A stretch of DNA of 62,784 nucleotides from UMGS1696 sp964621755 (GCA_964621755.1 CAZUPI010000015.1:1-62784); one strand, 5' to 3'. Positions 1-9,438 are shown, counted from the first letter of the stretch. Translations and numbers: made by a program. The notes: generated by a model from the letters alone, not told the origin.

Positions 1-56
1 TACTGACTTCCTCTGTCGCTGTGCAGAATCATCCCTGACGCTCCTGTCTTCTTACC
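1..56 (-). pseudogene. IS3-family transposase fragment (DDE region)
   Basis: Reading leftward from 56 to the window edge, the frame encodes a short peptide containing GMILHSDRGSQ. This matches the block around the second catalytic Asp of IS3/IS150-type transposases (ILHSDxGSQY). A stop codon lies directly upstream in the same frame (57-59) and no start is present, so the visible part is a cut-off C-terminal piece. The rest lies outside the window and cannot be judged. The assignment rests on about 11 residues, but this motif is very characteristic. Confidence 0.6.
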
Positions 57-120
57 TTATCCCGTTTCAAAAGTGCGATTTGTTGCACTTTGTGCATTGT
101 CCTTTTTGCTATTACGGTGA

Positions 121-303
121 GCAGTCTCAAATCTTCCATCAAGGCGTAAAAGCGCCACAGAGATTTACAAAAAATCTGCGGCGCTTATCCGTGAAGGATT
201 CCACATTCGTTCATATATTTGTTACAAAGAAAAAAATGCAAAACGGATTGAACTTCCAAAGGAAACATGGTATAAGTTAATGGCAAATATATTAAGTATC
301 TGA
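121..303 (+). pseudogene. Remnant of a small basic protein
   Basis: An open frame of about 60 codons ends at TGA 301-303. It has no usable start codon because a stop sits at 118-120. The translation is rich in Lys, Arg and Glu (segments RRKSATEIYKKSA and IELPKETWYKLMA) and looks like natural coding sequence rather than noise. It lies between the IS3 fragment and other broken genes, so it is best read as the 3' end of a lost gene. No family is recognised. Confidence 0.3.
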
Positions 304-330
304 CACTTGATATGATTGGAGGTAAACATC

Positions 331-435
331 ATGCGTCGTTTCACCTGTAAGCAGTTTGGCTTTTGCCGTTCTCGATTTTGGTGTAGTCCTCAGTTGTGGA
401 GAGGACAAATCAAAATCATTCTCTTGGGCGCATAA
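331..435 (+). CDS. Possible 34-aa cysteine-containing small protein
   Basis: The ORF starts at ATG 331 with a good ribosome binding site (GGAGG, about 8 nt upstream) and ends at 433-435. The product is basic with three cysteines (MRRFTCKQFGFCRSRFWCSP at the N-terminus). A hairpin followed by a T-run begins right at its stop codon. The ribosome binding site and terminator argue for expression. The location in a decayed strip and the lack of a recognisable family argue against. It could be a truncated leftover. Confidence 0.25.
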   Translation: MRRFTCKQFGFCRSRFWCSPQLWRGQIKIILLGA

Positions 436-470
436 ACCAGACTGTTGATTGTCGGCTTGTGCGCTTTTTT
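428..470 (+). terminator. Hairpin plus T-run
   Basis: Arms GCGCATAA (428-435) and TTGTGCGC (457-464) pair, with one G-T wobble, and are followed by six T. The loop is long (21 nt), so this is a weaker call than a classic intrinsic terminator. It would end transcription of the small ORF at 331-435. Confidence 0.4.
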
Positions 471-495
471 GAAATTGCTGAATAGAGGTGATAAG

Positions 496-861
496 ATGAA
501 AAAATATTTAATACATGTTGTTTTTTTAGTTTTGGTCGTGATTGTTGGTGTCTTGATTTCTTGTGTAACCAGTATGAACAGCGGAACTTCGGCTATCCCT
601 TTTGTAAAAATAAACAATGTGATATATGTTTATAACTCAGCAGGATATAAGGCTGATGAGTTGCCAGAGACATACTCGGTTATAGGGGAGGTTGTAGGCA
701 ACACTGTGTCTGCTTCTCAAGCTCAAAACGGTTATGCATCTGGTTTAAAGGTTGGTGAAAAAGTGTATCAGACTTCCGGAAAAACGGATGAAGTATTTGT
801 ATATACGACCCTTTTTTCCGGAGATGGAACATATCGATATGTTAAATTCATATCTCAATAA
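496..861 (+). CDS. Small secreted lipoprotein of unknown function
   Basis: The ATG at 496 is preceded by AGAGGTGAT, which fixes the start (121 aa). Residues 1-25 form a signal peptide (MKKYLIHVVFLVLVVIVGVL) ending in a lipobox-like ISC, so the mature protein probably carries a lipid-modified cysteine and sits outside the membrane. The rest is a compact, mostly beta-like domain with Tyr- and Val-rich strands, rather like small Clostridial lipoproteins with no assigned role. It lies 24 nt upstream of a broken C39-like peptidase gene. Function unknown. Confidence 0.6.
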   Translation: MKKYLIHVVFLVLVVIVGVLISCVTSMNSGTSAIPFVKINNVIYVYNSAGYKADELPETYSVIGEVVGNTVSASQAQNGYASGLKVGEKVYQTSGKTDEVFVYTTLFSGDGTYRYVKFISQ

Positions 862-885
862 GACGAGTTTAGGAGGAATACTGTG

Positions 886-1780
886 ATGAAAAAAACGAAT
901 TTGCTCTTTGATTCTGACGTTGTGTCTAATATTTAGTTTTAGTACTTTTGCTTCTGCTACAAATAATTCTCACAAACAAAATTACAAATAACACCCAGTC
1001 GGCATTGTTTGACCAGTTTTCACAAGTAACAACCTGTTCAAATTTGAACATGCTGGCTGAATCGGCACCTATGTCTGATACATTTTTTGATGATTACATA
1101 GATTTACCGAATGAGAGTGGGTCTAAAACTGTTGGCAATATAACAGGCGCGAACAACATTAGAGCATTGGTAATGGGTGATATGCCAAATGTTACTTCGG
1201 GTGAGGGGAATCGTGGTCCTACTTTCTTAGCAAATACAGTTAAGTTATATGCCGAATTTTCACTTAATGGTAACGATAATGCTCTGAGTGATTTGAAGGT
1301 AAATGATAGTGATGATGATACATATGAGCTGAGCGCCTTGCGGAAATTAGTGGATATTCCTGCTCTAATCCTGCGAGTATGTCGACATTAGTTTCCTCAA
1401 TTAAGTCATTTGCCATCGAACAAGGTTATTCCTGCACTACAACAAATTATCTTTTAGATCTTTGGAGTGATTTTAAGCGAGATGTTACCGCGGATAAACC
1501 TATATTGCTGTATACTTCTTCGAGTGCTGGAACAGCACATGCCCAGGTTGTTGTGGGCTACTGGGAATACACTAACGGCGGAAAATATGTAAAAATTTTA
1601 TCCGGTTGGACAAGTTATCCCACTTTTTTGAAGTTTAAGCCAAGCTCTCTTAACAATTTTAATGGTTATTGCGTTTCTATCCGACAAACGGCGCGTGGGA
1701 AACTTCCCTTCACTGTCGCTAAATACGCCGGCAGTATGTCTATGTGGAACATTTTGTCCTTCAGAAAAGCTGTACCATGA
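886..1780 (+). pseudogene. Frameshifted C39-like secreted peptidase
   Basis: A ribosome binding site (AGGAGG) precedes ATG 886, and a signal peptide (LILTLCLIFSFSTFASA) is readable only in the +1 frame after the A-run at 889-895. The body continues in a second frame (about 960-1365) and a third (about 1366-1780). At least three frame changes are therefore needed to read one protein. The C-terminal part contains HAQVVVGYWEY, like the catalytic-His block of papain/C39-like peptidases. The upstream GNRGPTFLAN block resembles the CGPT...AN nucleophile motif with Cys replaced by Arg. Multiple frame breaks plus loss of the likely nucleophile point to a dead gene. The family call is an inference from these two motifs. 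Confidence 0.55.
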
Positions 1781-1931
1781 CGCCTTTGACGCCGTATTTT
1801 CGATTATAAACGAGCCATCGACACTCGAAGAATCCATAGCCAACACGACAAAACTGTTTGAAAATGCGGCATATAACGTTGCCGGGTTGTTTACAGCATT
1901 GGATAAAAATAGATGTATATTGAAGTTTTAA
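1781..1931 (+). pseudogene. Unidentified C-terminal coding remnant
   Basis: After the C39-like remnant, another frame stays open to the TAA at 1929-1931. It encodes a helical-looking stretch (SIINEPSTLEESIANTTKLF) ending in GLFTALDKNRCILKF. It has no start or ribosome binding site of its own. It looks like the tail of a different gene joined to the peptidase remnant. No family recognised. Confidence 0.25.
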
Positions 1932-1935
1932 CAAC

Positions 1936-1965
1936 AAAAAAACGACGAAAAATCGTCGTTTTTTT
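1936..1965. terminator. Strong bidirectional intrinsic terminator
   Basis: A perfect inverted repeat with 13-nt arms (1936-1948 and 1953-1965), core AACGACGA/TCGTCGTT, four-nt loop, flanked by A-run and T-run. It separates the degenerate left strip from the glycogen operon and can work on both strands. Confidence 0.85.
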
Positions 1966-2060
1966 GTTTATGAACGTAATTTTAACGAGAAGCCCTGTAC
2001 ACGAGTCTCAACCATCCGCATAACTTTCACTCAAATAAATTGACGTTTTTAAAAGGGATT

Positions 2061-2088
2061 CTTGGAAATTTTTCAAAAGTTTTCCAAG
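2061..2088 (-). terminator. Palindrome at the end of the glycogen operon
   Basis: A near-perfect inverted repeat (CTTGGAAA...TTTCCAAG type) sits about 20 nt past the last stop codon of the glycogen operon. On the minus strand it is followed by a T-rich but not clean T-run. It resembles the other palindromes scattered between genes in this window. Confidence 0.5.
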
Positions 2089-2106
2089 CACTCATTTATC
2101 TCACGT

Positions 2107-4068
2107 TTATTCGAGTTTGAATCCCGCGTCGTTTCCATCTGCCGGAATCATAAAATACTCCGCCGTATATTCGTCAATCGTATATACTCCGCCGCAATCG
2201 CGTCCAGTTTCGACCAATTTCGCACCTTCTGGTAAAGTAAAATCGCGTCTGTGCGAACGGTTCGCAAGCACCAATATTTGCTCCCCTGCATTATCCTCTG
2301 AGTAACGCACATACGCGAACACCTCCGGCGTCAGCGCAAGGATGCGGAATAAACCACCCCAAAACACATCATTATCCCTGCGTATCCTGCCGATTCTGCG
2401 GTAATGCTCCAGTAAATCTTCATCCATGTTATGCCACGGGAATGGGCGGCGGCAGAAAGGATCACGATATCCCTCCAAGCCAACTTCATCACCATAGAAC
2501 ACACACGGCACCCCAGGCAGCCCGGCTAATATCGAATAGGCAAATTTCAGCCGTCTTACCGCGGTCTTGCGCTGAGATTCGCCCATTTTCATCGCGGAAA
2601 GCGCCTCATTCGACTTTCCCTCGCTGCTCTCTCCTCCAAAAACCGTCAGAATTCGCTCGGTGTCATGCGTTCCGAGAAAATTCAGTAACGTGTCGGACGA
2701 TTCCTTCGGGTAGCGACGGTATGTGCCCTCAGTGAAGCGACGAAGCTTTACGTCGTTTCCATCCTTCACATATGAAATGACAGCATCGCGCAGGGGATAG
2801 TTCATCACAGAGTCAAGCTGGCCGCCGCGGAGGTAATTCCGTCTTCTGCCATAGCTGACCTTATCCGACGCGTCTTCCCAAACTTCGCCGATGATGACGC
2901 CATCCTGATTATTTTTTCGCACAGCCGTGCGGAAATCGTATAAAAATTCATCGGACAACTCATCTGCGACGTCAAGACGCCACCCCGCAACCCCGCAGTT
3001 CATCCATTTTGGAATTACAGTATTGCCGATAAAATCGCGATACGAATGATTATGGCTGTCGACGCGCGGCATGATTTTCACGCCCCACCAGCATTCGTAG
3101 TCGTCCGGGAATTCGCGGAAGGTGTACCAATCGTAATACGGTGACTCCTTCGATTGATACGCGCCCACCGTAGGGTAGTTGTTTTTACGGTTAAAGTATA
3201 CACTGTCGTCTCCGGTATGATTAAACACGCCGTCAAGGATAATTTCAATTCCGTGCTCTGAGGCAGTTTTACACAACTCTCGCAGCGCCGCCTCTCCGCC
3301 AAACATTTGGTCAACCGTAAGATAGTCACCAGTATCGTACTTGTGGTTTGAATAGGCGTCAAAAATCGGAGACAAATATATCGTTGTAACGCCCAAAGAG
3401 GAAATATAATCGATTTTTTCCGCAATTCCATATAAATTTCCGCCAAAAAAGACGTTATTTGCCACTTCCGCCCCTGGATATTCGCCGTACTGCGGAATCC
3501 CGTTTTCCCAGTCAGAATCGAGCTCCGCTTCCGGCTTGACCTGACAAACGTGTTTTTCAGATTTTGCAAAGCGGTCGACAAATATCTGATACACAACGCC
3601 GCGTCGGAAGGAGCGTGAGGTATGATAGCCGGGCGCGTACAGCAAAAGCTGACGCTCGCCGACATAATTCTCAATTCTTTCAAGTGCTATCGGATTTTCG
3701 CCGCCGAGACACAGCTCTGCCTCACCGGATTTTACCGAATAGTAATAATAGAATAGTCCGTCGTCTGACAGTCCATACTCCTTCAAAATAGAGGCGCATG
3801 ATACGTCAGCCGCAAATACACGGATTCCCTGCTCATCCGATTTTTGCTCGGACAGCGGAATTTCTACCGTTTTGTTATAGCTTTTGTTCCATTCGTCGGC
3901 ATGTATGAAGATACAGGCCTCTACAGAAATTTCGCCTGCAATATAGTCTGCCTTTACTTTCAAAAGAAAACGCAGACATGAATCAGCCGGAAATGCGCCG
4001 AACAGTGACACATCTCCGGTTTTATCCATCTCTAATTTTGTTTTATGTTCTTCAAAATCCGAGTTCAT
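2107..4068 (-). CDS. GH13 alpha-amylase/neopullulanase-type glucosidase
   Basis: 653 aa. An N-terminal beta-rich region (about 1-145) resembles the starch-binding/CBM34-like domain of neopullulanases. The GH13 barrel begins near 153 (GVVYQIFVDRFA). Conserved GH13 sites are visible: DGVFNHTG near 280, GWRLDVADEL with the nucleophile Asp near 366, GEVWEDA with the acid/base Glu near 395, and GTHDTERI near 467. No signal peptide is present, so it should act on intracellular alpha-glucans. The start codon overlaps the glgP stop by 4 nt (ATGA), which implies translational coupling. It would cleave 1,4 or 1,6 links that phosphorylase leaves behind. The exact bond specificity cannot be read from sequence. 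Confidence 0.85.
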   Translation of the reverse strand: MNSDFEEHKTKLEMDKTGDVSLFGAFPADSCLRFLLKVKADYIAGEISVEACIFIHADEWNKSYNKTVEIPLSEQKSDEQGIRVFAADVSCASILKEYGLSDDGLFYYYYSVKSGEAELCLGGENPIALERIENYVGERQLLLYAPGYHTSRSFRRGVVYQIFVDRFAKSEKHVCQVKPEAELDSDWENGIPQYGEYPGAEVANNVFFGGNLYGIAEKIDYISSLGVTTIYLSPIFDAYSNHKYDTGDYLTVDQMFGGEAALRELCKTASEHGIEIILDGVFNHTGDDSVYFNRKNNYPTVGAYQSKESPYYDWYTFREFPDDYECWWGVKIMPRVDSHNHSYRDFIGNTVIPKWMNCGVAGWRLDVADELSDEFLYDFRTAVRKNNQDGVIIGEVWEDASDKVSYGRRRNYLRGGQLDSVMNYPLRDAVISYVKDGNDVKLRRFTEGTYRRYPKESSDTLLNFLGTHDTERILTVFGGESSEGKSNEALSAMKMGESQRKTAVRRLKFAYSILAGLPGVPCVFYGDEVGLEGYRDPFCRRPFPWHNMDEDLLEHYRRIGRIRRDNDVFWGGLFRILALTPEVFAYVRYSEDNAGEQILVLANRSHRRDFTLPEGAKLVETGRDCGGVYTIDEYTAEYFMIPADGNDAGFKLE

Positions 4069-6494
4069 TTTACCTCTGTAATATGCCAGATATTTTCGGC
4101 GTATTCGCGAATGCTGCGGTCAGATGAGAAGAATCCCGCACCGGCGATATTGAGAAGTGATTTTCTCGTCCATGCGTCCTCATCAGCATAGGTCTTTATC
4201 ATACGGTTGTACACATTAATATAGGAGTCGTAATCAGCGAGACACATATACGGGTCAGCAACCCCATGGCTGTAGAGGAAGTAATCGACCATGCCGCCGA
4301 AGTTGTTTCCCGCAAAGTTGCCGCGAAGCCGATCGACAGCATTTTTCAACTTGTCACTGCTTGAATAATAGTGCAGGGACGAATATCCATGCTTCCATAG
4401 GTCGTCAACCTCATTGGAAGTAAGACCGAAAATATAAATATTGTCGTCACCGACGGCGTCGCGTATTTCGACATTGGCGCCATCAAGCGTACCAATGGTA
4501 AGCGCGCCATTTACCATAAACTTCATGCAGCCCGTGCCGCTTGCCTCTTTTCCAGCGAGGGAAATCTGCTCACTGATATCAGATGCCGGCATCAAAATTT
4601 CAGCTGTGCTTACGTTGTAATCCTCAAGATAGATGACGCGCAGAATATCGCGAACCTTGGGGTCTCTCGAAATTTCCTCACCCAGACTCCAGATGAGCTT
4701 GATGATATTCTTCGCCATATAATACCCAGGCGCAGCCTTTCCGCCGAAAATAAAGGTAGAAGGCGTGTAGTCCCCGTTTGGGTTATCCTTGATATCATTG
4801 TAAAGGGTGATAATTTTAAGCACATTCAAAAGCTGACGTTTGTATTCGTGCATACGCTTCACCTGTACGTCAAACACCGAATTTACATCAACTGTCTGAC
4901 CGGTTTTGTTGAAGTAATCTTTCGCAAACGCCAGTTTGCGGTCAGTTTTGATTGTACGCAGACGTTCGTAAATCGATTTATCATTGACATACTTGCGGAA
5001 TTCCGAAAGTACTTCCGTATGCTTGCGGTAGTCAGTCCCGATCATCTCATCAAGCAGTCCGGTCAGTTCCGGGTTTGCATAGCAAAGCCAGCGGCGCATT
5101 GCGATGCCGTTTGTAACGTTCGTAAACTTGTACGGCATTGCCTTATAGTAATCGTGGAAAACTGTGCGCTTGAGGATATCGGAATGGAGTGCCGATACGC
5201 CGTTCACCGTGTGGGATGCTGCAACGCTAAGGTTTGCCATTCTGACCTGCGAATAGCCGATGATGGCCATGCGGGAAATTCTGTCCCAGTCGCCGGGATA
5301 CATATTCCAAAGGTCGGCGCACAGGCGGCGGTTGATTTCCTCGACTATCATATAGATACGAGGAAGCTTGAGCTTGAATAAATATACATTCCACTTTTCA
5401 AGCGCTTCAGGCAATACTGTGTGGTTGGTGTAGGACACCACTCTTGTAACAATCGACCACGCTGCCTCCCATGTATAGGAATAGGTGTCCATCAGAATGC
5501 GCATCAGTTCGGGAATGCACAGCGCCGGATGCGTATCATTGATGTGGATGGCAACCTTATCGGCAAAGTTGTACAGGGTACCATAAGCTGCGAGATGGTC
5601 GGCGATAATGCTCTGGAGCGACGCGGACACGAGGAAATACTGCTGCGTTAAACGGAGGAGCTTTCCTTCGTCGTGCTCGTCGGAAGGATAAAGCACCTTC
5701 GAGATAACCTCCGCGTTTGAAGTCTCCTGAATTGCGCGAACATACTCTCCCTGGGAAAAGAGGTTCATATTGAACTTGGTAGTATCCACCGCTTTCCACA
5801 GACGCAGGACGTTGACCGCCTCAGAGTCCGAACCGGAAATCATCATATCATATGGAACGGCGTTCACATCCTCGTAGTTGTCATACGTGACACTGCATTT
5901 TCCGTTCTCCCATTTTTCGTTTACCGTTCCGCCGAGACGGACGGTAAAGGCTTTATCTGTACGAGGAACCAACCATGTATCGCCGCGGGACATCCATGCG
6001 TCAGGCAACTCTACCTGGTTACCGTCGATAATTTTCTGCTTAAAAAGACCGTATTCGTAACAAATCGAGAAGCCGGTAGCGGCATAGTCGAGCGATGTAA
6101 GCGAATCGAGGAAGCAAGCTGCAAGACGCCCGAGACCGCCATTGCCAAGCCCGGGGTCAGGTTCAAACTCATAAATTTGTTCGAGATCGAAACCCATGCT
6201 CTCAAGCGCACGTCTATATTCCCCGTCCACGCCGAGGTTCATCAAGTTGTTGCGAAGCTGACGCCCCACCAAAAATTCCATACAAAGGTAGTAAATCTTT
6301 TTGGGATGCTGCTTCTTCACCTTGTCGTGAAACACAGAGCGTTTTTCGGTCAGGATATCTTTTACGCTCATGACCGTAGCCTTATAAATTTGTTCTTCCG
6401 TCGCTTCATCCGGCTTCACACCGAAATATCGAATCAGCTTCGACTCAATGTTTTCTCTGACAAGCGAATCTGTAACTTTAACATTTCTATCCAT
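4065..6494 (-). CDS. glgP: Glycogen phosphorylase
   Basis: 809 aa, the usual length for the family. It releases glucose-1-phosphate from alpha-1,4-glucan ends using pyridoxal phosphate. The N-terminal KIYYLCMEFLVGRQLRNN, GNGGLGRLAACFLDS and the PLP block EASGTGCMKFMVNG followed by IGTLDGANVEI are all present; the Lys of MKF holds the cofactor. The residue two before that Lys is Cys, where the well-known family members have Asn (GTGNMK). This looks like a lineage variant and not a lesion, because every other motif is intact. It lies downstream of glgA after about 200 nt and overlaps the amylase gene, so breakdown enzymes form the distal part of the operon. Confidence 0.95.
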   Translation of the reverse strand: MDRNVKVTDSLVRENIESKLIRYFGVKPDEATEEQIYKATVMSVKDILTEKRSVFHDKVKKQHPKKIYYLCMEFLVGRQLRNNLMNLGVDGEYRRALESMGFDLEQIYEFEPDPGLGNGGLGRLAACFLDSLTSLDYAATGFSICYEYGLFKQKIIDGNQVELPDAWMSRGDTWLVPRTDKAFTVRLGGTVNEKWENGKCSVTYDNYEDVNAVPYDMMISGSDSEAVNVLRLWKAVDTTKFNMNLFSQGEYVRAIQETSNAEVISKVLYPSDEHDEGKLLRLTQQYFLVSASLQSIIADHLAAYGTLYNFADKVAIHINDTHPALCIPELMRILMDTYSYTWEAAWSIVTRVVSYTNHTVLPEALEKWNVYLFKLKLPRIYMIVEEINRRLCADLWNMYPGDWDRISRMAIIGYSQVRMANLSVAASHTVNGVSALHSDILKRTVFHDYYKAMPYKFTNVTNGIAMRRWLCYANPELTGLLDEMIGTDYRKHTEVLSEFRKYVNDKSIYERLRTIKTDRKLAFAKDYFNKTGQTVDVNSVFDVQVKRMHEYKRQLLNVLKIITLYNDIKDNPNGDYTPSTFIFGGKAAPGYYMAKNIIKLIWSLGEEISRDPKVRDILRVIYLEDYNVSTAEILMPASDISEQISLAGKEASGTGCMKFMVNGALTIGTLDGANVEIRDAVGDDNIYIFGLTSNEVDDLWKHGYSSLHYYSSSDKLKNAVDRLRGNFAGNNFGGMVDYFLYSHGVADPYMCLADYDSYINVYNRMIKTYADEDAWTRKSLLNIAGAGFFSSDRSIREYAENIWHITEVK

Positions 6495-6529
6495 AAAATC
6501 AGTCCTTCCGATTTGGGAATACGTTTAGT

Positions 6530-6690
6530 CTCCGCCGCCCCCCAATCCTTCTAAAATACGGATTGGAGGTGCGCGAAGTTTAAGTTGGTTTCTAAGTTTT
6601 GCTCACATGACCGTGAAGCCATGATTTGTGCCTTAACGAAAGTATACGGGGAATTTTTCCGAAAAAGTCGTTTTTGTTCCCCGTTTATTA
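6530..6690. repeat. Intergenic palindromes between glgA and glgP
   Basis: The gap holds two inverted repeats: CCAATCC/GGATTGG near 6543-6567, and ACGGGGAA (6646-6653) with TTCCCCGT (6677-6684). Neither has a clean T-run on the minus strand. They may lower distal expression or shape mRNA ends. They belong to the palindrome family described in the findings. No gene is seen here. Confidence 0.45.
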
Positions 6691-6692
6691 TT

Positions 6693-8132
6693 TTACATCA
6701 AAGATGTATAAATATCAATATACTTTTTAGCTGAAACTGTCCACGAAAAATCGACTTTCATGACGTTTTTGATAAGTTCGCTCCATTTGGCACGGTCTGC
6801 GTATAGTGAAACCGCGTATTCAAGTGTATGCATCATATCATGCGCATTATAATTGGTGAAGGTAAACCCGTTTCCGGTACCGTCGTACTGATTGTATGCT
6901 TTTATGGTGTCGGCAAGACCGCCGCATTCGCGCACAACCGGAACAGTGCCATAGCGTGAAGCAATCATCTGAGATAAACCGCACGGCTCGCTCTTAGAGG
7001 GCATAAGGAAAATATCCGCGCCCGCATAGAATTTTTTCGAAAGACTCTTGTTGTACTCCAACTTCACGCACACCTTTTCAGGATAGCGGAGGGCAAGAGA
7101 GGCAAAAAACCCTTCAAGCTCTGTCTCGCCTGTTCCAAGAAGGACAAACTGCACGTTGTTGTGATTAATAAACTCTTCGATTACACACTTTACGAGGTCG
7201 AAGCCCTTGTGGGACGCAAGACGGGAAACCATCGCGATGATGGGAGTCTCCGGATTCTGCTCAAATCCGCACAGCTTTTGCAGTTCGGCCTTGCACGCGG
7301 CTTTTCCCGCCATAGAGTCGATCGAGAAAAATTCCGCGATGTCCTTATCGGTCTCCGGATTGTAATAGTCGACATCGATGCCATTGACGATACCGATGAG
7401 TTTTCCTTCTGCATCAGCTTTACGCAGGATGTGATGCAGCCCGCTTCCATAGTATTCCGTGAGAATTTCACGGGAATACGTCTGGCTGACAGTGCTCACC
7501 ATATCCGCACAGACAATGGCACCTTTGAGAAGGTTCACATTTCCGTTATATTCGACAATGTTTCTGTCCCATTCCGGGAGTTCAAACACATCGCCAAGAA
7601 TGCCGAAATCGAAAACACCCTGATAATCAATGTTGTGGATAGTAAACAGCGCAGAAATATTGCGATATTCGTCAAGGTGAGAATACTTCCGCTTGAGGTA
7701 GATGACCGCAAGCGCGCTCTGCCAATCGTTGGCATGGAGCACATCCGGATAGAAATTGACCGCCGCCATAAGCTCCAACACGCACTTCGAGAAGAACGCA
7801 AACCGTTCGCCGTCGTCATAGCATCCGTACAGCCTTTCACGGTCAAAATAATATTGATTGTCAATAAAATAATATGTCACGCCCTCTGAAACGGTCTTCC
7901 AGATGCCGCAGTACTGATTTCTCCACGAGAGTCTGACATTCGTCTCGCAAACCAGTTCAATCACCTCGGCGAATTTTTCTCTGACCACCGGATATAACGG
8001 TATCACGACCCTCACGTCAGCCTTCCAGTTCATCACCCGATGCACAGATTTTGGCAGCGCCCCCATAACGTCAGCAAGCCCGCCGGTCGAAGCATACGGC
8101 AGTGCTTCCGCCGCAGCGTACAATATTTTCAT
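6693..8132 (-). CDS. glgA: Glycogen synthase (ADP-glucose)
   Basis: 479 aa GT5-family enzyme that extends alpha-1,4-glucan from ADP-glucose. The N-terminus MKILYAAAEALPYASTGGL is the nucleotide-sugar binding loop. The Lys of the E. coli KTGGL motif is replaced by Ser, as I recall for other clostridial enzymes. The C-terminal lobe shows SKSEPCGLSQMIASRYG, which holds the catalytic Glu and the E-x7-E retaining signature, and GTVPVVRECGGL. A good ribosome binding site (AAAGGAGAGAG) precedes the ATG. It sits between glgD and glgP in one operon. Confidence 0.95.
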   Translation of the reverse strand: MKILYAAAEALPYASTGGLADVMGALPKSVHRVMNWKADVRVVIPLYPVVREKFAEVIELVCETNVRLSWRNQYCGIWKTVSEGVTYYFIDNQYYFDRERLYGCYDDGERFAFFSKCVLELMAAVNFYPDVLHANDWQSALAVIYLKRKYSHLDEYRNISALFTIHNIDYQGVFDFGILGDVFELPEWDRNIVEYNGNVNLLKGAIVCADMVSTVSQTYSREILTEYYGSGLHHILRKADAEGKLIGIVNGIDVDYYNPETDKDIAEFFSIDSMAGKAACKAELQKLCGFEQNPETPIIAMVSRLASHKGFDLVKCVIEEFINHNNVQFVLLGTGETELEGFFASLALRYPEKVCVKLEYNKSLSKKFYAGADIFLMPSKSEPCGLSQMIASRYGTVPVVRECGGLADTIKAYNQYDGTGNGFTFTNYNAHDMMHTLEYAVSLYADRAKWSELIKNVMKVDFSWTVSAKKYIDIYTSLM

Positions 8133-8139
8133 AGCAATC

Positions 8140-8300
8140 TCTCTCCTTTATACGTTGTGGGATCTCGGGAAAACTTTTTCAGAAAAATCAAAACATACGA
8201 GTATGTTTCCGTTTCCCCTGCCCCTTTCAAAAACTTTATACTGGGTGGAAATAACAGAGTTAGTGAAAAAGGACGAGACTCGTTTACGAGTCTCGAACCT
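8140..8300. repeat. Palindromic repeats between glgD and glgA
   Basis: The gap of about 170 nt carries CGAGACTCGTTTACGAGTCTCG (8273-8294), a perfect inverted repeat, plus GGGAAAACTTTTTCAG-like and GTATG/CATAC palindromic pieces at 8160-8215. No coding signal is convincing. On the minus strand the perfect repeat lies only about 10 nt past the glgD stop, so it may stabilise the 3' end of that cistron. Confidence 0.5.
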
Positions 8301-8304
8301 CTCT

Positions 8305-9438
8305 TTAAATCATCTTTCCCTTTGATACATAGAATGGCTGGGAATCTGCGCCGCACAGCATACGGCCATCGCGAATGACGGCATTTTTGTCGGTGATGAC
8401 AAAATTGAGGAACGCCCCCTCGCTGACGATAGAGTCCTGCATGATGATGCTGTTTTTGACAGTAGCGTTTCTCCCGACTCTTGCGCCGCGGAAAATGATT
8501 GAATTTTCAACTGTACCTTCAATATAGCAGCCATCCGCCACGAGGGCATTCTTGACACTGGAAGTAGAGCTATAATAAGAAGGAGTCGAATTTCTGACTT
8601 TGGTGTATACCGGACGATTTTTTACATTAAATAATGAGTCACGTGCTTCGGGATTTCTGAGCAGTTCCATGCTATGAGAATAGTAATCCGCAAACGAAGA
8701 GATGCACGCGAAGTAGCCCTCATACTTGTATACATGATAGTTCATGCGGCCCATATTACGCGCGATAACGTCGCGGGTAAGGCTGACATAGTTATGCGCG
8801 ATTGCGTCGAGGACTATTTGGCGGAGATACGAGGTATTCATTACAACGATATTAAGGCTGACATCTGCCGTCCCCTCAAAATCGGTGGGGTACGCCATCA
8901 CGTCGGTCAGTCTTCCATTTTCGTCAGAGGTGAGAATGGTATTGATTTTTGCTGTCTCTCGCGTGAGGTTGAGCGTTTTCACGGCAATTGTCATGTCCGC
9001 CCCTGTCCGCTGGTGATACGAAATAATATCGTTAAAATCCACGTTGCAGATGACGTCGCAGTCAGACATGATTACATAATCATCCGTGATCCGGTTAATC
9101 GAGTAATTCACGCTCTTTAACGCCTCAAGTCTCGTCTGATATAATGAATTTACATTATTTGCATACGCGGTAATATAGGGCGGAAGAATCTTGATACCGC
9201 CTGACCGGCGCGCCAAATCCCAGTCCTTACCGGAGCCGATATGGTCCATCAGGGAATGGTAATTATAGTGTGTAATGACGCTGATATTGTAAATATTGGA
9301 GTTTACCATGTTAGACAGCGTAAAGTCAATGAAGCGGTAACGGCATGCAAAAGGAACCGACGCAACCGTACGCAGTCTGGTCAACTCTGGTATATTATTA
9401 TCGTGAATATTTGAAAAAATTATTCCTGATGCTGACAT
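8305..9438 (-). CDS. glgD: Glucose-1-phosphate adenylyltransferase-like subunit GlgD
   Basis: 377 aa. It is a paralogue of GlgC found in Firmicutes, where it pairs with GlgC in a heterotetramer. The N-terminal nucleotide-binding loop GGxGxRL of GlgC is absent and reads SNIHDNNIPELTRLR instead, as expected for the non-catalytic or regulatory subunit. The following YRFIDFTLSNMVNSNI and DWDLAR blocks are conserved. The C-terminal part is a left-handed beta helix (NSIIFRGARVGRNATVKNSI). It is separated from glgC by 24 nt. Confidence 0.93.
   Translation of the reverse strand: MSASGIIFSNIHDNNIPELTRLRTVASVPFACRYRFIDFTLSNMVNSNIYNISVITHYNYHSLMDHIGSGKDWDLARRSGGIKILPPYITAYANNVNSLYQTRLEALKSVNYSINRITDDYVIMSDCDVICNVDFNDIISYHQRTGADMTIAVKTLNLTRETAKINTILTSDENGRLTDVMAYPTDFEGTADVSLNIVVMNTSYLRQIVLDAIAHNYVSLTRDVIARNMGRMNYHVYKYEGYFACISSFADYYSHSMELLRNPEARDSLFNVKNRPVYTKVRNSTPSYYSSTSSVKNALVADGCYIEGTVENSIIFRGARVGRNATVKNSIIMQDSIVSEGAFLNFVITDKNAVIRDGRMLCGADSQPFYVSKGKMI

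Noticed and set aside
7161..7889. Plus-strand frame opposite glgA
   Set aside because: Antisense shadow of a complete, canonical glgA.
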